A stretch of 46,466 nucleotides of DNA from NCBI RefSeq assembly GCF_000162755.2, contig NZ_JH413811.1:10058-56523 (forward strand), given 5' to 3'. This DNA comes from Legionella drancourtii LLAP12. GTDB taxonomy: Bacteria > Pseudomonadota > Gammaproteobacteria > Legionellales > Legionellaceae. Within the stretch, counting starts at the first letter, position 1. Every line of letters begins with the position of its first letter. The position numbers and the translations under genes are program-made. Shown here in pieces: positions 43,512-46,466 of the stretch. The notes beneath the pieces are model-generated. The model ran no database searches. It was not told the origin of the DNA and was given only the letters and a program-made list of their open reading frames with translations.

Positions 43512-44801
43512 ATGCGCAGCAAAAAGATAATAGTCTCTAATTTCAGTCGCGCACTATCTAGCCAAGCCTCGTGTATACGTCCTGATAATGAGCAACAACT
43601 GGCAGATTATATGGCGACGCATCAGCAGCAATCACTACTCATCCGTGGTTCTGGCTTAAGTTATAATGACAGTTGCTTTAATACGAATGGTACCCTTGTT
43701 GACAGCAGCCGCTTTAATCACTTAATTCGCTTTGATACAGAAACAGGTATTGTAGTCTGTCAGGGAGGGGCTGTCTTTAACGATCTTTTTTTAGTGCATC
43801 CCGATTTTATTCCACCCGTTATCCCAGGGACCCTGCATGCAACAGTTGCTGGTGGTATTGCTCATGATGTACATGGAAAAAATAATCACCGTGCTGGCAG
43901 TCTTGGCCATCATCTAATCTGGTTTGATTTAGTGATCGGAACTAAAAAAATACGCTGTAGTCGCGAAGAAAACAGTGTACTATTCCATACCACCATTGCT
44001 GGTTTAGGTCTTACAGGTGCCATCACGCAAGTGGCTCTTCGTTTGCAAAAAAATACGCGTTTTGTTATAACAAAAAACAAACAATTTACATCAATTAATG
44101 CACTAATTGATGCCATGTCACACGTTGGCCTTGAGCATGATTATCAAGTTGCCTGGCTTGATTTACTAAATAATGAACCACGCGCGCTCCTAAGCACAGC
44201 AAACCACTGTGACGCAGCGGTGAGAAAGAAATCTAAGTTTCATGCAATACCTAAACTTCCTTTTTCTTTAATCCACTCATGGGATATGAAGCTATTTAAT
44301 AAATTTTTTTTCAATCACTATAAACGCGAAGAAAAATTAGCACTGCAACAGTTTAATAATCCACTGGATAAGCTCAAGCATTGGAACAGGCTTTATGGCC
44401 CTAAAGGATTAATCCAGTTCCAAGCCGTATTTGCACAAGACCAAGCAGTAGAGACTTTAAAGCACTTGGTGGGCTTAATGAGACTCCATAAAGCAACCCC
44501 TACTCTTGCCGTGCTCAAACTCTTTACCCAATCAGGAGCAGGCCTACTTTCATTTTGCAAACCTGGTTTTACTCTAGCCGTTGATTTTATTTATAATGAA
44601 CAGGCCAAACATGCAATCATGGCAATGAATCAATACATTGCCGATACCCATGGGGGTATTTATTTAGCCAAAGATATGCTATTGAATGCGATGCAATATA
44701 AACAAGTGTATGCAAACCACAAACAATTTTCGCAAATTCTTAAGCAATATAACTGCAATATGCACTCTGATCTTGCCAATCGATTAGGAATAGTAATATG
44801 A
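43512..44801 (+). CDS. FAD-linked oxidoreductase, DprE1-like
   Basis: The 429-residue protein has a PCMH/VAO-type FAD-binding domain: QSLLIRGSGLSYNDSCFNTN, VVCQGGAVFNDL, IPGTLHATVAGGIAHDVHGK and NNHRAGSLGHH. The HGKNxHxxGSxGxH stretch with His121 matches the FAD-contacting region of mycobacterial DprE1 (decaprenylphosphoryl-ribose oxidase). An ALO-like C-terminal domain follows. DprE1 oxidises the 2'-OH of a lipid-linked ribose to a ketone, which DprE2 then reduces, giving the arabinose epimer. The next gene overlaps by four bases and is an SDR of DprE2 type, so a two-step epimerisation is likely, though the sugar lipid in Legionella is unknown. Confidence 0.82.
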   Translation: MRSKKIIVSNFSRALSSQASCIRPDNEQQLADYMATHQQQSLLIRGSGLSYNDSCFNTNGTLVDSSRFNHLIRFDTETGIVVCQGGAVFNDLFLVHPDFIPPVIPGTLHATVAGGIAHDVHGKNNHRAGSLGHHLIWFDLVIGTKKIRCSREENSVLFHTTIAGLGLTGAITQVALRLQKNTRFVITKNKQFTSINALIDAMSHVGLEHDYQVAWLDLLNNEPRALLSTANHCDAAVRKKSKFHAIPKLPFSLIHSWDMKLFNKFFFNHYKREEKLALQQFNNPLDKLKHWNRLYGPKGLIQFQAVFAQDQAVETLKHLVGLMRLHKATPTLAVLKLFTQSGAGLLSFCKPGFTLAVDFIYNEQAKHAIMAMNQYIADTHGGIYLAKDMLLNAMQYKQVYANHKQFSQILKQYNCNMHSDLANRLGIVI

Positions 44802-45520
44802 CAGACAGAACTTGGGTTATTTTAGGAGCAACATCTATAATCGCAGAAAAATTTGCGCATCTTGCAGCTAAAGCAAACCATCACGTGTATCTAGTCGGCC
44901 GCCAGGAGGAACAATTGCATCTTATTGCCAATGACATCTGGCTGCGTTACCACGTACGGTGTGAAGTCCTTATTACAGACATGGCAAACAAACCAGAAAT
45001 GGTGCTTGACGTTTTAAAAGACCATGCTCACGAACTGGATCTATTTATTGCGCACAGCGATTTTACGGACAACGATCATTTAAATGCAAAGACAATTAGC
45101 CAACTTATAAAAATAAACATTGAGACAATCGTCTTATTTATCAATACGTACTTAAGTAGAAAACAACTAAAGCATAACTTACTGTATCTTAGCTCTGTTG
45201 CTGCTTGTCGCGGTCGAGCCAAAAATAGTCTCTATGGTGCCAGCAAAGCGTGCATCGAAGTATATCTGCAAGGATTGCAGCAAGCAGCAACCAATAGTCA
45301 ACAAATAACCATTGCGCGGTTGGGGTTTATTGATACGAAACAGACCTATGGTTTACCCGGAATATTTTATGCAGGCTCGCCAAATACTTGTGCAAGAGCA
45401 TGCTGGAATGCATTAAATAAGAAAAAAAGAATGTTCTATTATCCATTTTTTTGGTGGGCAATTATGGCCATCATTATGCGGCTGCCTTTTTTCATTTACA
45501 AAAAAATGGCATCGGTCTAA
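44798..45520 (+). CDS. Short-chain dehydrogenase/reductase, DprE2-like
   Basis: The 240-residue protein is an SDR with the NAD(P)-binding loop LGATSIIAE at about 9-17, LSSVAA with Ser132/133 and the catalytic YGASK (Tyr146, Lys150). A hydrophobic C-terminus follows (FFWWAIMAIIMRLPFFIYKK, about 213-236) that would tether it to the membrane, where a lipid-linked substrate would be. The ATG overlaps the stop of the DprE1-like gene (ATGA). It would reduce the keto intermediate of that enzyme to the epimeric sugar. An inverted pair ACCCTAGC/GCTAGGGT lies about 75 bases past the stop. Confidence 0.8.
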   Translation: MTDRTWVILGATSIIAEKFAHLAAKANHHVYLVGRQEEQLHLIANDIWLRYHVRCEVLITDMANKPEMVLDVLKDHAHELDLFIAHSDFTDNDHLNAKTISQLIKINIETIVLFINTYLSRKQLKHNLLYLSSVAACRGRAKNSLYGASKACIEVYLQGLQQAATNSQQITIARLGFIDTKQTYGLPGIFYAGSPNTCARACWNALNKKKRMFYYPFFWWAIMAIIMRLPFFIYKKMASV

Positions 45521-45647
45521 ACGCTATAAAAACGCGACGAACTCAGCAATCAGTGTTTTATAGACAGCAAAATGTTGCTCCTAATAATAAATGGACCCTA
45601 GCCCAAACGCTCATCATACGATTAGAAACACTTGAGCTAGGGTTAAA

Positions 45648-45845
45648 TTATTTCAAAATTCGAATCATTGGCAATATGGTTTTTATCAAACCAAAATACT
45701 GCAAAATATAAATAACTAAAATGATTAATACCAATATATTAAGAAGACTTTTAATTGCGGGAGGCATAGGAATAAACGCGTTAATTAGCCATAATCCCAC
45801 GCCAAAAACGACGATTATTGCAATTAAATTCATTAGCTCGCTCAT
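45648..45845 (-). CDS. Small two-span membrane protein (Thivi_2564-like)
   Basis: The 65-residue protein has two transmembrane helices, about 4-24 and 33-53, and the pattern LWLINAFIPMPPAIKSLLNI seen in small conserved gammaproteobacterial membrane proteins. AAGGATATTT precedes the ATG. It is downstream of mscL on the same strand. Function unknown. Confidence 0.7.
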   Translation of the reverse strand: MSELMNLIAIIVVFGVGLWLINAFIPMPPAIKSLLNILVLIILVIYILQYFGLIKTILPMIRILK

Positions 45846-45892
45846 AAATATCCTTATTCATTTGCCAATATGCAAATTATAGCACAAAAACA

Positions 45893-45925
45893 GATCAAAA
45901 AACCCTATTTATAATCAATTTGATC
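45893..45925 (-). terminator. Weak hairpin after mscL
   Basis: GATCAAA at 45893-45899 pairs with TTTGATC at 45919-45925. On the minus strand the stem is followed by TGTTTTTG. The loop is long (19 bases), so termination would be weak. Confidence 0.35.
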
Positions 45926-46306
45926 TTACTGTGTTTTTGCTTTACTTTTTAATAAATCACGAATTTCAGCCAGTAAAGCTTCTTCACGAGTAGGTTCTTT
46001 TTCCTTCTTTTCATCTTTTTTTAATAGCGAAATACATTTGATGGCAACAAAAATTGATAAGGAAATAATTGTGAAATCAATAATAGATTGAAGAAACTCT
46101 CCCCATTTGACTACCGCCGCACCGACGGTAAATGCCTTGCCTGCAATATTGACCCCACCCAATAGTAAACCAATTAGGGGCATGATAATGCCGCTCACTA
46201 AGGTGCTAACAATCTTGCCAAATGCCGCACCAATGATAACGGCAACAGCTAAGTCAACGACGTTCCCTTTGATGGCAAACTCTTTAAACTCCTGTATGAA
46301 ACTCAT
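45926..46306 (-). CDS. mscL: Large-conductance mechanosensitive channel
   Basis: MscL opens under membrane tension to release solutes during osmotic downshock. The 126-residue protein has the N-terminal amphipathic helix ([20 protein letters not shown]), the pore-lining TM1 ([20 protein letters not shown]), a periplasmic loop, TM2 (about 70-92) and the C-terminal bundle helix ending [17 protein letters not shown]. The usual length is ~136. A strong AAGGAGA ribosome site precedes the ATG. The remaining 46307-46466 shows only a REP-like word (GTCATTCCCGCGCGGC) and no gene. Confidence 0.97.
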   Translation of the reverse strand: MSFIQEFKEFAIKGNVVDLAVAVIIGAAFGKIVSTLVSGIIMPLIGLLLGGVNIAGKAFTVGAAVVKWGEFLQSIIDFTIISLSIFVAIKCISLLKKDEKKEKEPTREEALLAEIRDLLKSKAKTQ

Positions 46307-46466
46307 GCTATCTCCTTGATAATGATTATTTTATCCTTACATCAAGATTAAGACACTCAGTCATTCCCGCGCGGCATTGTTGCGTGGAAGCGAAAGCTAG
46401 AAAAAATAAGGAGTTGCGAATTTTAAAAATTAGAGTAGATTTTGCCAAAAAACCCCGACCAAGGAT

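Noticed and set aside
45451-45711. Plus-strand open frame of 86 codons
   Set aside because: It overlaps the end of the SDR gene, spans an inverted repeat and is antisense to the end of the small membrane-protein gene.
1-46466. tRNA, rRNA, CRISPR array, phage attachment site or intact insertion sequence
   Set aside because: I saw no cloverleaf, regularly spaced direct repeats, transposase frame or paired att-like repeats; absence is by eye and not by a dedicated search.

Overview
The window looks like a chromosomal segment of a Legionella species that is probably not L. pneumophila itself. The DNA is AT-rich. It carries a Legionella-type outer-membrane porin. It has a run of large proteins resembling host-directed (Dot/Icm-type) effectors. 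It also has a flagellar block whose order, fliM to fliA and then a motor pair with no chemotaxis genes between, is the one I recall for L. pneumophila. The genus is inferred from this gene content; no 16S or other marker is present.

Left part (1-7 kb): a small hypothetical gene with a good sigma70-type promoter is followed by two adjacent minus-strand candidate effectors. One is an endonuclease/exonuclease/phosphatase-fold enzyme. The other is a PPP-type metallophosphatase resembling the WipA/WipB family, with a tandemly duplicated C-terminal module. A polytopic membrane protein follows. At 7.1-9.7 kb are the housekeeping genes lysS and prfB; prfB needs the classical +1 programmed frameshift, reconstructed here to a 368-residue RF2.

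Middle part (10-31 kb) is accessory. It holds a cysteine-dioxygenase-like cupin, a possible ADP-ribosyltransferase-like protein, a GIY-YIG protein, a small membrane protein behind a PmrA-box-like site, a cysteine-paired beta-propeller, the porin and a secreted protein of unknown function. Two separate CE-clan (YopJ/Ulp1-type) enzymes follow, one with a possible ubiquitin-binding helix at its C-terminus. Also here are a GST-like protein, a UPF0391 membrane peptide, a glutamate decarboxylase, a host-attachment-family protein and a TipA-like MerR regulator with a MerR-type promoter. Several genes here are broken (13.2-13.5, 19.4-20.1, 23.2-23.7 and 30.2-30.8 kb). The spacers contain many palindromic elements, some apparently dispersed copies of one family.

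Right part (31-43 kb) is one long minus-strand flagellar cluster: fliM, fliN, fliO, fliP, fliQ, fliR, flhB, flhA, flhF, flhG, fliA, a MotC/MotA-type gene, a MotD/MotB-type gene and a DUF2802 gene. A textbook sigma54 (RpoN) promoter lies upstream of fliM. Many genes overlap by 1-26 bases, suggesting translational coupling. Together they encode the C-ring, the type III export gate, the placement and number control pair FlhF/FlhG, the late sigma factor and the stator.

The last 3 kb hold a small cysteine-rich exported protein, an overlapping DprE1-like/DprE2-like oxidoreductase pair that could carry out a two-step sugar epimerisation, a small membrane protein and mscL. I see no tRNA, rRNA, CRISPR array or intact insertion sequence.
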